The notes under the pieces are model-generated. The model was not told where the DNA came from. It saw nothing but the letters and a program-made list of their open reading frames with translations, and ran no database searches. This document shows positions 33,994-43,536 of a stretch of DNA of 64,000 nucleotides, one piece after another. How positions within the stretch are numbered: the stretch's first letter is position 1; every line of letters starts with the position of its first letter. The translations under genes were made by a program, and so were the position numbers. The stretch comes from Meconema thalassinum (Eukaryota > Arthropoda > Insecta > Orthoptera > Tettigoniidae). The stretch lies in contig OX336389.2 of NCBI GenBank assembly GCA_946902985.2, positions 176,338,704 through 176,402,703 of the forward strand, written 5' to 3'.

Positions 33994-34516
33994 ACCATAA
34001 GGAATTCCGCGGGGAAAGTTTCGAAATTGGAGATTTGAGGTAGTCCTGAGCTTGGTCCATTTTCTCTTTTATTGACTTTGGAATGTGGCCTCTAAATCAG
34101 GTGATTTCAATCCAGGGTCTACGAATCATTGAGTAGTTCAAAAGTGGACCATCAGTAATAAAACACTTCGAATCCCTCTGCACTAAATTCGCAAGAAAAC
34201 TAGAATATGGTAATCAAAAACAAACAAAACATGTGGCATTCTGCATTATCAAGGCTCCTCAATCAGCGAAAATTCTAAAACAAAACAAAAATACTGTCGG
34301 TTTCCTAAGAGGAAATGTAATTAAGTCTATTGTTTAATCACTTTAAAAATGCCACGCAAACATTTTTACTGCATTAAGTCATAAAGAGAAAAAATGAAAT
34401 GTTGGAAAACTAGCATCGAGTCTAATAAATTGCACACCTCTGTAGGTTAGTTACTGTTATAACACGTCAATCGCATAACCGCCACTTCAATTCTACTATT
34501 TCAGTTTGCTTAGACA
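33994..34516. other. no recognised feature
   Basis: AT-rich DNA between the copy 2 element and a mariner derivative. No gene or repeat structure was seen. Confidence 0.4.
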
Positions 34517-34518
34517 TA

Positions 34519-35216
34519 CGAGGGCTGATCAAAATATAAGTTGCACTTCCCAGTTATGGCCGTTTATTGTACCACCTATACAACAGCAACACGCCTATAA
34601 CCACACACAATGTAACGTCACTTTTGCACATAGTTTCCAAGAGACTCCAAACATTTCTGCGAACGCACAACCAACTTGTCGATGCCGGATGCATAGAAAG
34701 TTCCTCCAGCGTTCTGCAACCACACGTAGACAGCGGCCTTCACCTCGTCATCGGTCTGGAAACGTCGACCACCGAGCTCCGTTTTGAGCTTACCGAACAG
34801 ATGAAAGTCACATGGCACTAGGTCGGGACTGAAGGGTGGATGTTGCCAGACCTCCCACTTGAAACGCTGCAGCAGTCCACTCGTTTGGCGGGCCCTGTGA
34901 GGTGTTGCGTTATCCCTTGTCGGAAAATGGTCCGCTCCCCATACACAACACTAATTTCACGATGAATGTCCGTGCAATTCTTCCTTTTGGCCCATAGCAA
35001 TCGGATTGTCGCACGCACCTCATATTTGGAGTGAACGTCCAGTCGACGCGCCATTGCATTTGGCCGCTTTTCACACCATACAAGACGAGACACCACAGTG
35101 ACCTGCCTAACAGACGTGTGGGCAGTGTCTGACCCTTTCTCCGCTGTGCCCACGTTTGCGACACACAGCGCGCTGCTGCAGCTTGTTAGTGCAACTAACT
35201 TTTTGATCCACCTTCG
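34519..35216 (-). mobile_element. internally deleted mariner element, 698 bp
   Basis: A TA flanks both ends (34517 and 35217). The ends CGAGGGCTGATCAAAATATA and, inverted, CGAAGGTGGATCAAAAAGTT are imperfect TIRs that continue to GTTGCAC. The minus strand carries the N- and C-terminal parts of a transposase with the middle missing. Confidence 0.85.
34618..35053 (-). pseudogene. mariner transposase, N- and C-termini joined
   Basis: The minus strand starts MARRLDVHSKYEVRATIRLL, followed by WAKRKNCTDIHREI and VYGE, the HTH_48 DNA-binding domain of SETMAR-type mariners. After the deletion, a different frame reads CDFHLFGKLKTELGGRRFQT, then WLQNAGGTFYASGIDKLV and a terminal LESLGNYVQK stop, matching the C-terminal end. 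The catalytic DDD region is entirely missing, so the copy could move only in trans. Confidence 0.8.
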
Positions 35217-35308
35217 TAGTATAGTAGGTTAGGAATTGCATATGTGGCTGCATTGTGTGTGGTTAAGGGAGGGCCAAGAGCACTAACTTCGCCACAGTAA
35301 GGACATCA

Positions 35309-35310
<2 letters not shown>

Positions 35311-35343
<33 letters not shown>
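35311..35343. repeat. (AAT)n microsatellite
   Basis: About eleven AAT/ATA triplets directly before the LINE fragment. Confidence 0.9.
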
Positions 35344-35344
35344 C

Positions 35345-35830
35345 ATGGGAAAATCAAGCGGGTTGTGAAATTTAAGTACCTTGGTGAATGGATAGACCCT
35401 ACAATGTCCGAAAACGAGGTTTTGGCTTCACGCTTGAATAAAATTGAAATGGCTTACCATCTAACTAAGAATGTGTACAGCAAAAGATCTATGTCCCTGA
35501 ATGTAAAACTCAAGCACTACTGCACGGTCATCCGGCCAGAAGCTTAGTATGCAGCGGAATGTCTCGCCATGGATAGAAAAGGCATCATGGAAAAACTGGA
35601 GACCAAGGAAAGGAAGATTTTGAGGAAAATCCTGGGTCCAGTCAAAGAACACGGCGAGTTCCGAAGACGCCACAACCAAGAGTTGTACACAAACGTAGAG
35701 AAAATAACTGATGTAATGAGGAAAAGGAGGATTTCTTTCTGTGGACATATAACCCGAATGAAATCAACACGGCTATCCAGCCGGATTTTTGTTTTTCCCC
35801 ATGAGAAAAAGGCAGGGGGGGGGGGGGGAC
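35345..35830 (+). pseudogene. LINE RT C-terminal fragment
   Basis: The frame reads VVKFKYLGEWIDPTMSENEV, then an in-frame TAG after CTVIRPEA, then EKLETKERKILRKILGP and RRISFCGHITRMKSTRL, ending at a G-homopolymer near 35814. It is the same family as the copy at 46770 (KEFKYLGEWI, VKERKIIRKILGPK). The palm domain is missing. Confidence 0.7.
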
Positions 35831-35957
35831 TGGGTCAGTGAGGTAGAGAAAGATCTGTTGGAGATTGGGATAACATGTGAAGATATCCAGGAGCGTGGCC
35901 CACTTAGGTAAAAACTTCAAAAACATTGGAGTTTTCAACCCAAGCCGAAACTAAAAA

Positions 35958-36567
35958 GAGACAGTCAGTCTGAAAGACTAGAAGTTGTATCATTTTAAAT
36001 GCTACAAATGCTGAAAAATGCTAGAAAGGGTCACGCTCACCAGAGCGCGCGGGGACATGCCCCTTCCATCCAGTCTAAAAACACTTATAGTGGGCGACGT
36101 ATTGAAGATAGAGATATGCTCTCGCGGACTTTTTTTGTAGAACTTTTCATGCTGACCAATTCTTACGCTCATAGTATATTGATATTTTTAACGGCTTGCC
36201 CAGCGTAAGCTTAAGAAGCGCACGGACGCCAAGTTTGTTTTCGACTTTTCTCTGAAATCGTTACTGCTTGGCTTCCTTTCATCACACATAAATTCTTTTC
36301 TACAGAATCTTTCCTCGAGATATCCTTTACAGAATGGTGAAAACCGCATCAAAATCCATCCAGTGGTTCTCGAGATTACCCGTGACATCCAAGAATCGGG
36401 GATTTTTGTCTTATACTAACGAAGTAGAGATTGTCGGGGAACACATGCACCAAGCGGTACTATGACGTCACACACCTCAGTGCATCTGGGTACATTTCGT
36501 CCCGTCACCGTCACGTAACGCCAGACCCCAGCGTAACGACGAAGTCAACGAGATCATTTAAAAAGAT
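35958..36567 (-). mobile_element. HINE-like element, copy 3 (no expanded array)
   Basis: On the minus strand it starts ATCTTTTTAAATGATCTCGT and ends with GCATTTAAAATGATACAAC, a stem-loop (AGTCTTTCAGACTGACTGTC) and TCTTTTT. Only one array-like stretch remains (GCACTGAGGTGTGTGACGTC at about 36465-36485), and 36060-36430 holds unrelated sequence. Confidence 0.6.
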
Positions 36568-36851
36568 AAAATGGAAAAGAAACAGTTGACATGACTTGGT
36601 CCTTAGTTGGACGTAACGAAGCAAGAAGAAGAATATTGTTACGGCTGTGAGTTTGTGTCATCGCTCGCCGCATGAGTCACAACTGCCCCAGGGCTGGGCT
36701 GTGCCTTGCCTCGTGTATTGCGCGCGCCTTATGCAACAGGGCTACTAGGACAAAGGGATGGTCCAGAATGTTCACGACCCCGCCAGCGAAGGAAATGTCG
36801 AGAAGCCGTGTGTCCTGGACGATTCTAGAATTCATTGAGTCACCGGACTGC

Positions 36852-36858
36852 TATATAA
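36852..36858 (+). promoter_or_regulatory. LTR TATA box
   Basis: TATATAA in a GC-richer context (CTGCTATATAAGCGGC). It is the likely U3 core promoter for the genomic RNA; the same box occurs in the 3' LTR at 42808-42814. Confidence 0.65.
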
Positions 36859-37216
36859 GCGGCTTCAACAGTGAGGGAACCGAGTTTTCTGTGGGTGTGT
36901 GTTTTTGAGCCAGTGCGACAGAAGTGTGGTGACGAAGTGCTGTGCGAGTTACGAAATCCAGTGACATTGTTTCTCCAGCTTGTGGACAGCGAAATAGCCT
37001 GCAGCAAGTGAACGTAAGTAATTGTGGTCGGTGAACATAAAGGAGAGGAGCAGGTAGTTTCTGTCAAGGCCACCGTACTCATTAGGACGGATTAACTTCT
37101 GTGATCTGTTGACAAGTAGTGGAAGGGCCAAGAGCGCTCAAGGAAGAGACATAAAGGAAACTGGAGTAAGGCTCCTAATTGCTTGTAATTGCTGATTAGT
37201 GTAATTTTCTGGCCAC

Positions 37217-37222
37217 AATAAA
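37217..37222 (+). terminator. LTR polyadenylation signal
   Basis: AATAAA inside the 5' LTR; the functional copy for the transcript would be the matching site at 43173-43178 in the 3' LTR. Confidence 0.6.
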
Positions 37223-37318
37223 GTTAATTATTTCTTTAAGCAGTAATTGGTGTTGTGCTTTGTACTCCCACCGTAATCCAGTTAACAAAAGTGCCACTAG
37301 GGGGTGGCACGTAACAAC

Positions 37319-37336
37319 TGGTGTCAGAAGCCGGAT
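37319..37336 (+). promoter_or_regulatory. primer-binding site, tRNA-Leu type
   Basis: TGGTGTCAGAAG begins two bases after the LTR and is complementary to the CTTCTGACACCA 3' end of insect tRNA-Leu. The match weakens after 12 bases. Confidence 0.75.
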
Positions 37337-37443
37337 TACGAACTCAAGCACAACACCTGACTGTCCTGGTTTCAAAACCCGAGCAGGTCAAATTTTTAAA
37401 ATTTTCCTGTGAGTGCATGCCCTTTACAAGGCAAACAACTAAA

Positions 37444-39255
37444 ATGGAGGCGCAATTGGCAGCATTGCTAGAAAAGTTAAATGGCATAGAAGACGGCCAG
37501 AAGAATTTAACCAAGGAGCTAACTTGCAAATTAGAAGACGGCCAGAAGAAGATGGAAGACGGTCAAAATAAGTTAGCGGAGGACCTGAAGAAGATGGAGG
37601 ACGGCCAGAAGAAGTTGGCCGAGGACCTAACTGCCAAACTAAAAGACGGCCAGAAGAAGTTAGCCGAGGACCTAACTGCTAAATTAGAAGATGGCCAGAA
37701 GAATTTAACCAAGAAGATAGAGGACGGCCAGAAGAAGATGGAAGACGGGCAGAATAAGTTAGCACAGGACTTGAAGAAATTAGAACTGGGTCTGCGTGAG
37801 GAAGTCACGGCAGTGAAAAAGAAGTTCGACGCCTTAAAAGAAGAAGTTGCTGAGCTACGCCGACGCCCGCTGACGGGGGTGGAAGAGAGATTTAACGCTC
37901 TACAAAAGGAATTTGCTGAGCTGCGCCGACACCCGCCGACAGGGATGGAAGATAGATTCAAAGCCCTACAAGAGGAAGTCGCCGAGCTGCGCCGACGCCC
38001 GCCGACCGGGGTGGATGAGAGAATCAAAACCCTACAAGAGGAAGTTGCCGAACTGCGCCAACGCCCACTCACGGGGGTGGAAGAGAAAGTCAACGCTCTT
38101 CAAGAGGAAGTTGCCGAGCTGCGCCGACGCCCGCCCACAGGTACACCGGGGACACCAGGAACGGGACAGAGCAGAGTGACGCCCCCAACCTTCGACGGAA
38201 AGGTCCCGTGGAGCACCTATTTACGTCAGTTCGAGGCAGCCTGTTCCATAAACAACTGGAACAGCACGGAAAAGGCTACAGCTCTCATTGTAGCGCTGAG
38301 AGGGGACGCCCTTAACGTCCTTCAGGCCATCCCGACTGGATCCCAGGACTACGCTTCACTGATCGCCCATATGGAGTCCCGATATGGAGATAGCCATCTT
38401 CAGCAGGCCTACCAGATGCAGCTCCGGACCCGGGTACAAAAGAACGCGGAAACCCTGCAGGAGTTCGAGATGGACATCGCACGCCTCGTAAGGCTCGCCT
38501 ACCCAACAGCGCCGGCCGACTTTCTGGAGCAGATAGCGACGCAGACTTTCACCGACGGGCTACGGGACTCGGACACTCAACAGGCGCTGCGACTCGCGCG
38601 CAATAAGACCCTGGCAGATGCGCTGAGCCACGCACTTGAGTTCGAGACGGCAAAACAGGCATCTAGAATGCACGCGCGGGTGCGTCAAGTGGACGTCGAC
38701 GAACCAGCAAAAACCAACAAGACCAAGCCCCTGGCCGATGAACTGATGGAGGCGCTAGGCCGGTTCTTCAAGAGTCGCAGTACCACCAACAAAAACGTAG
38801 CCGAAGAACATCCGGAGAGGCGGCCCGGAAGAGGACTACCGACCTGCTGGACCTGCCGTAAGAGAGGCCACCTGAGCAAGGACTGCGGTGATCGCCGCCG
38901 CCAAGGGTTTCCGTCGGGACAGTCAGTCGTAGGGAAACCGCGCGGCCCAGGAAAGCAAGTATCAGCCAGCCTTGGGGGGCAAAGGTTGGCTTGCGACAGT
39001 CGTCAAGCCCCGGCAGTCCAAGTTCGTGTGACGCAGTTACGGAGGGATAATAGCAGCCTGATGGTCGACGGAGTCGTCAACGGAGAGAGCTGGCCCATGC
39101 TAATCGACACGGGAGCATCGAGGACCATCGTCAGTCCCACCGTGATCCCGAAGTGGAGAGTGCAACCCACACAAAGGAACCTCCAGCTAATAACCGCGAC
39201 CGGAGAGACCGCACCGGTACATGGCGAAGCATCACTGGAGTTCGTCATTGGTTGA
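37444..39255 (+). CDS. gag: Gag with start of protease, 603 aa
   Basis: I take the first ATG after the primer site (MEAQLAALLEKLNG). Residues 15-120 are repeats of the type KMEDGQKKLAEDL, predicted coiled coil. Residues 140-245 hold five 22-residue repeats of the form EEVAELRRRPPTGVEERF. The retrotransposon Gag (capsid-like) domain follows from about residue 255 (VPWSTYLRQFEAAC) to 430. One CCHC zinc knuckle starts at residue 468 (CWTCRKRGHLSKDC). The aspartic protease begins with LIDTGAS, catalytic Asp at 555. The frame ends at TGA 39253-39255 inside the protease, before its ILG-type motif. Gag would package genomic RNA; the repeat-rich N-terminus is unusual. Confidence 0.85.
   Translation: MEAQLAALLEKLNGIEDGQKNLTKELTCKLEDGQKKMEDGQNKLAEDLKKMEDGQKKLAEDLTAKLKDGQKKLAEDLTAKLEDGQKNLTKKIEDGQKKMEDGQNKLAQDLKKLELGLREEVTAVKKKFDALKEEVAELRRRPLTGVEERFNALQKEFAELRRHPPTGMEDRFKALQEEVAELRRRPPTGVDERIKTLQEEVAELRQRPLTGVEEKVNALQEEVAELRRRPPTGTPGTPGTGQSRVTPPTFDGKVPWSTYLRQFEAACSINNWNSTEKATALIVALRGDALNVLQAIPTGSQDYASLIAHMESRYGDSHLQQAYQMQLRTRVQKNAETLQEFEMDIARLVRLAYPTAPADFLEQIATQTFTDGLRDSDTQQALRLARNKTLADALSHALEFETAKQASRMHARVRQVDVDEPAKTNKTKPLADELMEALGRFFKSRSTTNKNVAEEHPERRPGRGLPTCWTCRKRGHLSKDCGDRRRQGFPSGQSVVGKPRGPGKQVSASLGGQRLACDSRQAPAVQVRVTQLRRDNSSLMVDGVVNGESWPMLIDTGASRTIVSPTVIPKWRVQPTQRNLQLITATGETAPVHGEASLEFVIG
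39253..39255 (+). other. in-frame UGA between gag and pol, followed by CGG
   Basis: GGT-TGA-CGG lies within an otherwise continuous protease reading frame. The protease resumes immediately (AIKHPVLVADVSNEVIIG). Either a leaky stop used for Gag-Pol expression or a recent nonsense mutation is possible; the sequence does not distinguish them. Confidence 0.8.
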
Positions 39256-42200
39256 CGGGCGATAAAGCATCCAGTGCTTGTGGCTGACGTATCAAATGAA
39301 GTGATCATCGGACTGGACTTCCTGGACCAGAACAACATCATCTTGGATCTGAGTACCAACACTCTGCATTTCGGAGGTGAGGAACTTGCTTTGCAACCTA
39401 CGCACGAGTCCATCACCGCACGACGAGTAAGGTTGAGAGAAGACGTCATCGTTCCCGCCAGGACGGAGGTCAGCGCTGCCGTAATTGTCGACGGAACTGC
39501 TGAGGGAGTGGCGGCTGTCATCGAGCCAAAATATGAGGAGATCCAGACAAAAGGATTGCTAGTTGCCAAGACTCTCATCAACACGACGTCTCGGCCGTAC
39601 GTACGCCTGTCCAACCTGAACGACTACGACATTACGGTTCACCGGGACACCAACCTAGGAGTCTGCGAGCCCGTTACCTGGATTGCCCGCATCACAGATG
39701 CGACAGACGGACACCTGCAGACGGACAACCGAAGAAGACGCACACTGCCAGAAGAACTACAGAAGCTGTACCAAGGATCCCAGGACCATTTAGACGAGGA
39801 ACAATCACGCCAACTTCAGGACCTGCTACGCGAATTCCAGGACGTCTTCTCCGTGGGGAGCAAAGACTTCGGCAGGACAAGCTTGGTTCAGCACAGAATC
39901 GACGTTGGGGTCAGCGCACCGATTAGGGCCCCATTCCGACGTGTCCCGCTCGCCAAGCAAGCCGAAGTTGACCGGATGGTAGAAGAGATGAAGGAGCAAG
40001 GGGTGATCGAGCCATCACATAGTCCTTGGAGTTCTCCGGTCGTGCTAGTGAAGAAGAAGGACGATTCCACCAGGTTCTGCGTGGATTACAGGCGGGTGAA
40101 TGACGTCACGAAGAAGGACAGCTACCCTCTACCCCGGATCGACGACACCCTGGACACCATATCAGGTTCGAGATGGTTCTCCACCTTGGATTTGAAGAGT
40201 GGCTACTGGCAGGTGGAGGTCCACCCTAAGGACCGCGAGAAAACGGCGTTCTCTGTGGGCAGCGGGCTCTGGCAGTTCACCGTCATGCCATTCGGTCTGT
40301 GCAACGCCCCTGCGACCTTCGAAAGGCTAATGGAGTCCATTCTGAGGGGACTACACTGGAAGACCTGCCTGGTCTACCTAGACGACGTCATCGTTCTGGG
40401 AAAAAGCTTCGAGGAGCACTACTGCAACCTGAAGGAGATCTTGATGAAGCTACGGGCTGCCCAGCTGAAGTTGAGCCCCAAGAAGTGTCAGCTCTTCCAG
40501 AAGCAGGTCCAGTACCTTGGGCATATCGTCTCCGAAGAAGGGGTGCGCACCGACCCAGAGAAGACCGCAGCTGTGAGGGAGTGGCCAGTTCCGAAGGACA
40601 AGTCACAACTACGAAGCTTCCTGGGACTCTGCACTTATTACCGTCGCTTCGTGAAAGGATTCGCCGACATCGCCAAACCTTTACATCGACTGACTGAGAA
40701 GGACCAACTCTTCACGTGGACAGCAGAATGCCACAGTGCCTTCGAACAACTCAAGCAGGCTCTGTGCACCGCGCCTATTCTGGCCTACCCCAGACCTGGA
40801 ACAAGGTTCATCGTCGATACCGATGCCAGCGACTTTGGCATAGGGGGGATCCTGTCGCAAGTAGTGGACGGCGAGGAGAGAGTAGTGGCCTACTTCAGCA
40901 AGGCCTTGTCAAAGCCAGAAAGGAACTACTGCGTCACCAGGAAGGAGCTGCTAGCCATCGTGAAGACCATTGAACACTTCCACAAGTACCTGTACGGGCA
41001 AGAATTTCTCATCAGGACCGACCATGCATCCCTGCGGTGGCTCCTGAACTTCAAGCAGCCCGAGGGTCAACTCGCGCGGTGGTTAGAGAGACTTCAACAG
41101 TACAACTTTGAGATTCAGCACATGCATTCTAACGCCGACGCCCTGTCACGAAGACCGTGCCCCGAAGACTGCACCTTCTGTGCCCGAAGGGAGGAGAACA
41201 CCGGGATACAGTGCCGAAGGACTACCGTGGAACTTCAAGGGAGCTGGAGCCGCGAATCTTTCACGCGGGCACAAGCAGAAGATGATGACCTTGGACTGAT
41301 AGCCGAATGGAAGAGGGCCTGTGTCCCCAGACCCGGGTGGAACATTGTGAGTGACTGCAGCCCGAAGTTTAAGTCCTACTGGGCACAGTGGGACTCGCTG
41401 ATTGTAAGGGATGGTCTCATCTGCCGTACCTGGGAGAGCACCGACGGGAAGACATCTCGGGAACAAGTCGTCGTTCCAAAGGCTATGACGGAGGAAGTCC
41501 TGAAGGAAGTTCATGGAGGATCATCTGGTGGGCACCTAGGGATAAAGAAGACCCTGGAGAAGCTGAGAGAGCGGTTCTACTGGATCGGATGCCGAACAGA
41601 CGTGGAGAGCTACTGCGCGAGGTGCCACGATTCCGCAGCCAGCAAGGGCCCAGGACGAAGACGACGGGGTCCACTGAAGACCTACAACGTGGGCGGCCCC
41701 ATGGAGAGAGTGGCCATCGATGTTCCTGGGCCATTCCCGTTAAGCGAGGCAGGGAACCGCTACATATTAGTCGTCAGCGACTACTTTACCAAATGGCCGG
41801 AGGCGTATGCGCTCCCTAATCAAGAAGCCGCGACGATTGCAGAGACCCTGGTGAAGGAATTCGTCAGCCGGTACGGAGTACCCCTGGAGCTGCACTCCGA
41901 CCAAGGGAGGAACTTCGAGTCGCAGGTGTTCCAGAACCTATGCCAGCTGCTGGGAATCCGGAAGACAAGGACAACGTTGCTACACCCTCAGTCCGACGGG
42001 ATGGTAGAGCGATTCAATCGCACCATCGAGAACCATCTCCGAATAGTCGTCAGCGAGCACCAGAGGGATTGGGACAAGCATCTTCCACTATTTCTCCTGG
42101 CCTACCGCGCCGCCGTGCATGAAGCCACCGGGTGCACACCAGCCCGGGCCATGTTTGGGAGGGAGCTCCGTCTACCTGTCGATCTTGCCTTCGGCCGACC

Positions 42201-42555
42201 TGGGAATGATCCGATCCCGGTAAGCCAGTATTGTCAAGAACTGGTCGACCAACTGGAGGACGTGCACGCGTTCGCGAGGAGGAAACTGTGGATCGAGACC
42301 GACCGAATGAAGACCCGATACGACCAGCAGACGGATGCCGGCGGATTCCACGAGGACGACCTGGTATGGCTCTTCAACCCATTACGGAAGAAAGGCCTGT
42401 CACCCAAACTTCAGAAGTCCTGGGAGGGCCCGTACCGAGTCGTGAAACGGATCAACGATGTCGTCTACAGGATCCAGCGGAGCCCGAGGGCGAAGATGAA
42501 GATCGTGCATCGAGATCGCCTGGCAGCCTACGGAGGGACACAGACGGACCAATGA
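39256..42555 (+). CDS. pol: Pol: protease end, RT, RNase H, integrase
   Basis: Same frame as gag. Residue numbers are from 39274. The protease remainder ends with VIIGLDFLDQ. RT spans roughly 205-390 (FCVDYRRVND, FSTLDLKSGYWQVEV, YLDD at 368-371). RNase H follows (VDTDASDFGIGG, then HADALSRR-like NADALSRRP). Integrase has an HHCC finger (HGGSSGGHLG to CARCH), catalytic D816, D876 and E912 with 35 residues between the last two, and a C-terminal GPY-type module (WEGPYRVVKR). The frame is about 1,099 codons with no further stop or frameshift. It encodes the enzymes for cDNA synthesis and insertion. Confidence 0.93.
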   Translation, partial: RAIKHPVLVADVSNEVIIGLDFLDQNNIILDLSTNTLHFGGEELALQPTHESITARRVRLREDVIVPARTEVSAAVIVDGTAEGVAAVIEPKYEEIQTKGLLVAKTLINTTSRPYVRLSNLNDYDITVHRDTNLGVCEPVTWIARITDATDGHLQTDNRRRRTLPEELQKLYQGSQDHLDEEQSRQLQDLLREFQDVFSVGSKDFGRTSLVQHRIDVGVSAPIRAPFRRVPLAKQAEVDRMVEEMKEQGVIEPSHSPWSSPVVLVKKKDDSTRFCVDYRRVNDVTKKDSYPLPRIDDTLDTISGSRWFSTLDLKSGYWQVEVHPKDREKTAFSVGSGLWQFTVMPFGLCNAPATFERLMESILRGLHWKTCLVYLDDVIVLGKSFEEHYCNLKEILMKLRAAQLKLSPKKCQLFQKQVQYLGHIVSEEGVRTDPEKTAAVREWPVPKDKSQLRSFLGLCTYYRRFVKGFADIAKPLHRLTEKDQLFTWTAECHSAFEQLKQALCTAPILAYPRPGTRFIVDTDASDFGIGGILSQVVDGEERVVAYFSKALSKPERNYCVTRKELLAIVKTIEHFHKYLYGQEFLIRTDHASLRWLLNFKQPEGQLARWLERLQQYNFEIQHMHSNADALSRRPCPEDCTFCARREENTGIQCRRTTVELQGSWSRESFTRAQAEDDDLGLIAEWKRACVPRPGWNIVSDCSPKFKSYWAQWDSLIVRDGLICRTWESTDGKTSREQVVVPKAMTEEVLKEVHGGSSGGHLGIKKTLEKLRERFYWIGCRTDVESYCARCHDSAASKGPGRRRRGPLKTYNVGGPMERVAIDVPGPFPLSEAGNRYILVVSDYFTKWPEAYALPNQEAATIAETLVKEFVSRYGVPLELHSDQGRNFESQVFQNLCQLLGIRKTRTTLLHPQSDGMVERFNRTIENHLRIVVSEHQRDWDKHLPLFLLAYRAAVHEATGCTPARAMFGRELRLPVDLAFGRPGNDPIPVSQYCQELVDQLEDVHAFARRKLWIETDRMKTRYDQQTDAGGFHEDDLVWLFNPLRKKGLSPKLQKSWEGPYRVVKRINDVVYRIQRSPRAKMKIVHRDRLAAYGGTQTDQ

Positions 42556-42580
42556 TTGATCGGGACGATCAGCCTTTTTA

Positions 42581-42592
42581 GGAAGGGGGTGG
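42581..42592 (+). promoter_or_regulatory. polypurine tract
   Basis: GGAAGGGGGTGG ends at the base before the 3' LTR, the expected plus-strand primer. One T interrupts it. Confidence 0.75.
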
Positions 42593-43272
42593 TGTTACGG
42601 CTGTGAGTTTGTGTCATCGCTCGCCGCATGAGTCACAACTGCCCCAGGGCTGGGCTGTGCCTTGCCTCGTGTATTGCGCGCGCCTTATGCAACAGGGCTA
42701 CTAGGACAAAGGGATGGTCCAGAATGTTCACGACCCCGCCAGCGAAGGAAATGTCGAGAAGCCGTGTGTCCTGGACGATTCTAGAATTCATTGAGTCACC
42801 GGACTGCTATATAAGCGGCTTCAACAGTGAGGGAACCGAGTTTTCTGTGGGTGTGTGTTTTTGAGCCAGTGCGACAGAAGTGTGGTGACGAAGTGCTGTG
42901 CGAGTTACGAAATCCAGTGACATTGTTTCTCCAGCTTGTGGACAGCGAAATAGCCTGCAGCAAGTGAACGTAAGTAATTGTGGTCGGTGAACATAAAGGA
43001 GAGGAGCAGGTAGTTTCTGTCAAGGCCACCGTACTCATTAGGACGGATTAACTTCTGTGATCTGTTGACAAGTAGTGGAAGGGCCAAGAGCGCTCAAGGA
43101 AGAGACATAAAGGAAACTGGAGTAAGGCTCCCAATTGCTTGTATTTGCTGATTAGTGTAATTTTCTGGCCACAATAAAGTTAATTATTTCTTTAAGCAGT
43201 AATTGGTGTTGTGCTTTGTACTCCCACCGTAATCCAGTTAACAAAAGTGCCACTAGGGGGTGGCACGTAACA
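42593..43272 (+). repeat. 3' LTR, 680 bp
   Basis: A nearly identical copy of the 5' LTR, with variants at 43132 and 43144. It carries the TATA box at 42808 and AATAAA at 43173. Confidence 0.95.
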
Positions 43273-43276
43273 ATAT

Positions 43277-43536
43277 CAATAATAATTATAATATTTATTT
43301 CGCTTATCCTCCCAGTTTGGCTTTATCCACGGGCTCTGCGAGGGATCATTCCTCTACCGTCGCAAGGACGGCGCGACGTCTGGGAGCTTAACACACTTTG
43401 CCAACAGATACAACTGGGAATGGTGACAGGCCGACTGTACAGGTGGCAGGAAGGGTCATAAAAGGGATTTTAGAAGAAAATCGGCCGTTGGCCTGTTGAA
43501 AGGAAACGTCCCGGCACATCCATAGTGTTTTTTTTT
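43277..43536. other. retroposon-like debris
   Basis: It contains GGCCGTTGGCCTGTTGAAAG and GTCCCGGCACATCC, which resemble worn SINE core sequence, but no complete element is visible. Confidence 0.3.

Larger units (their letters stand above)
36637..37316 (+). repeat. 5' LTR, 680 bp
   Basis: It differs from the 3' LTR only at 37176 (T versus C) and 37188 (A versus T). It contains a TATATAA box at 36852-36858 and AATAAA at 37217-37222, and begins TG and ends CA. Confidence 0.95.
36637..43272 (+). mobile_element. Ty3/Gypsy LTR retrotransposon, near intact
   Basis: It has two 680-bp LTRs (TGTTACGG to CGTAACA), a 4-bp ATAT target duplication (36633-36636, 43273-43276), a primer-binding site just inside the left LTR and a purine tract (GGAAGGGGGTGG) just inside the right LTR. 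Gag and pol lie in one frame. The order protease, RT, RNase H, integrase defines the Gypsy superfamily. I see no env-like ORF after pol. The only coding defect I see is one UGA in the protease. Confidence 0.95.

Noticed and set aside
36672..36908. 78-aa ORF duplicated at 42628
   Set aside because: It lies in the LTR and is duplicated only because the LTR is; it spans the promoter region and has no protein features.
37563..38093. 176-aa and other minus-strand or shifted ORFs over gag/pol
   Set aside because: They are shadows of the GC-rich Gypsy coding frame and have no domain resemblance.
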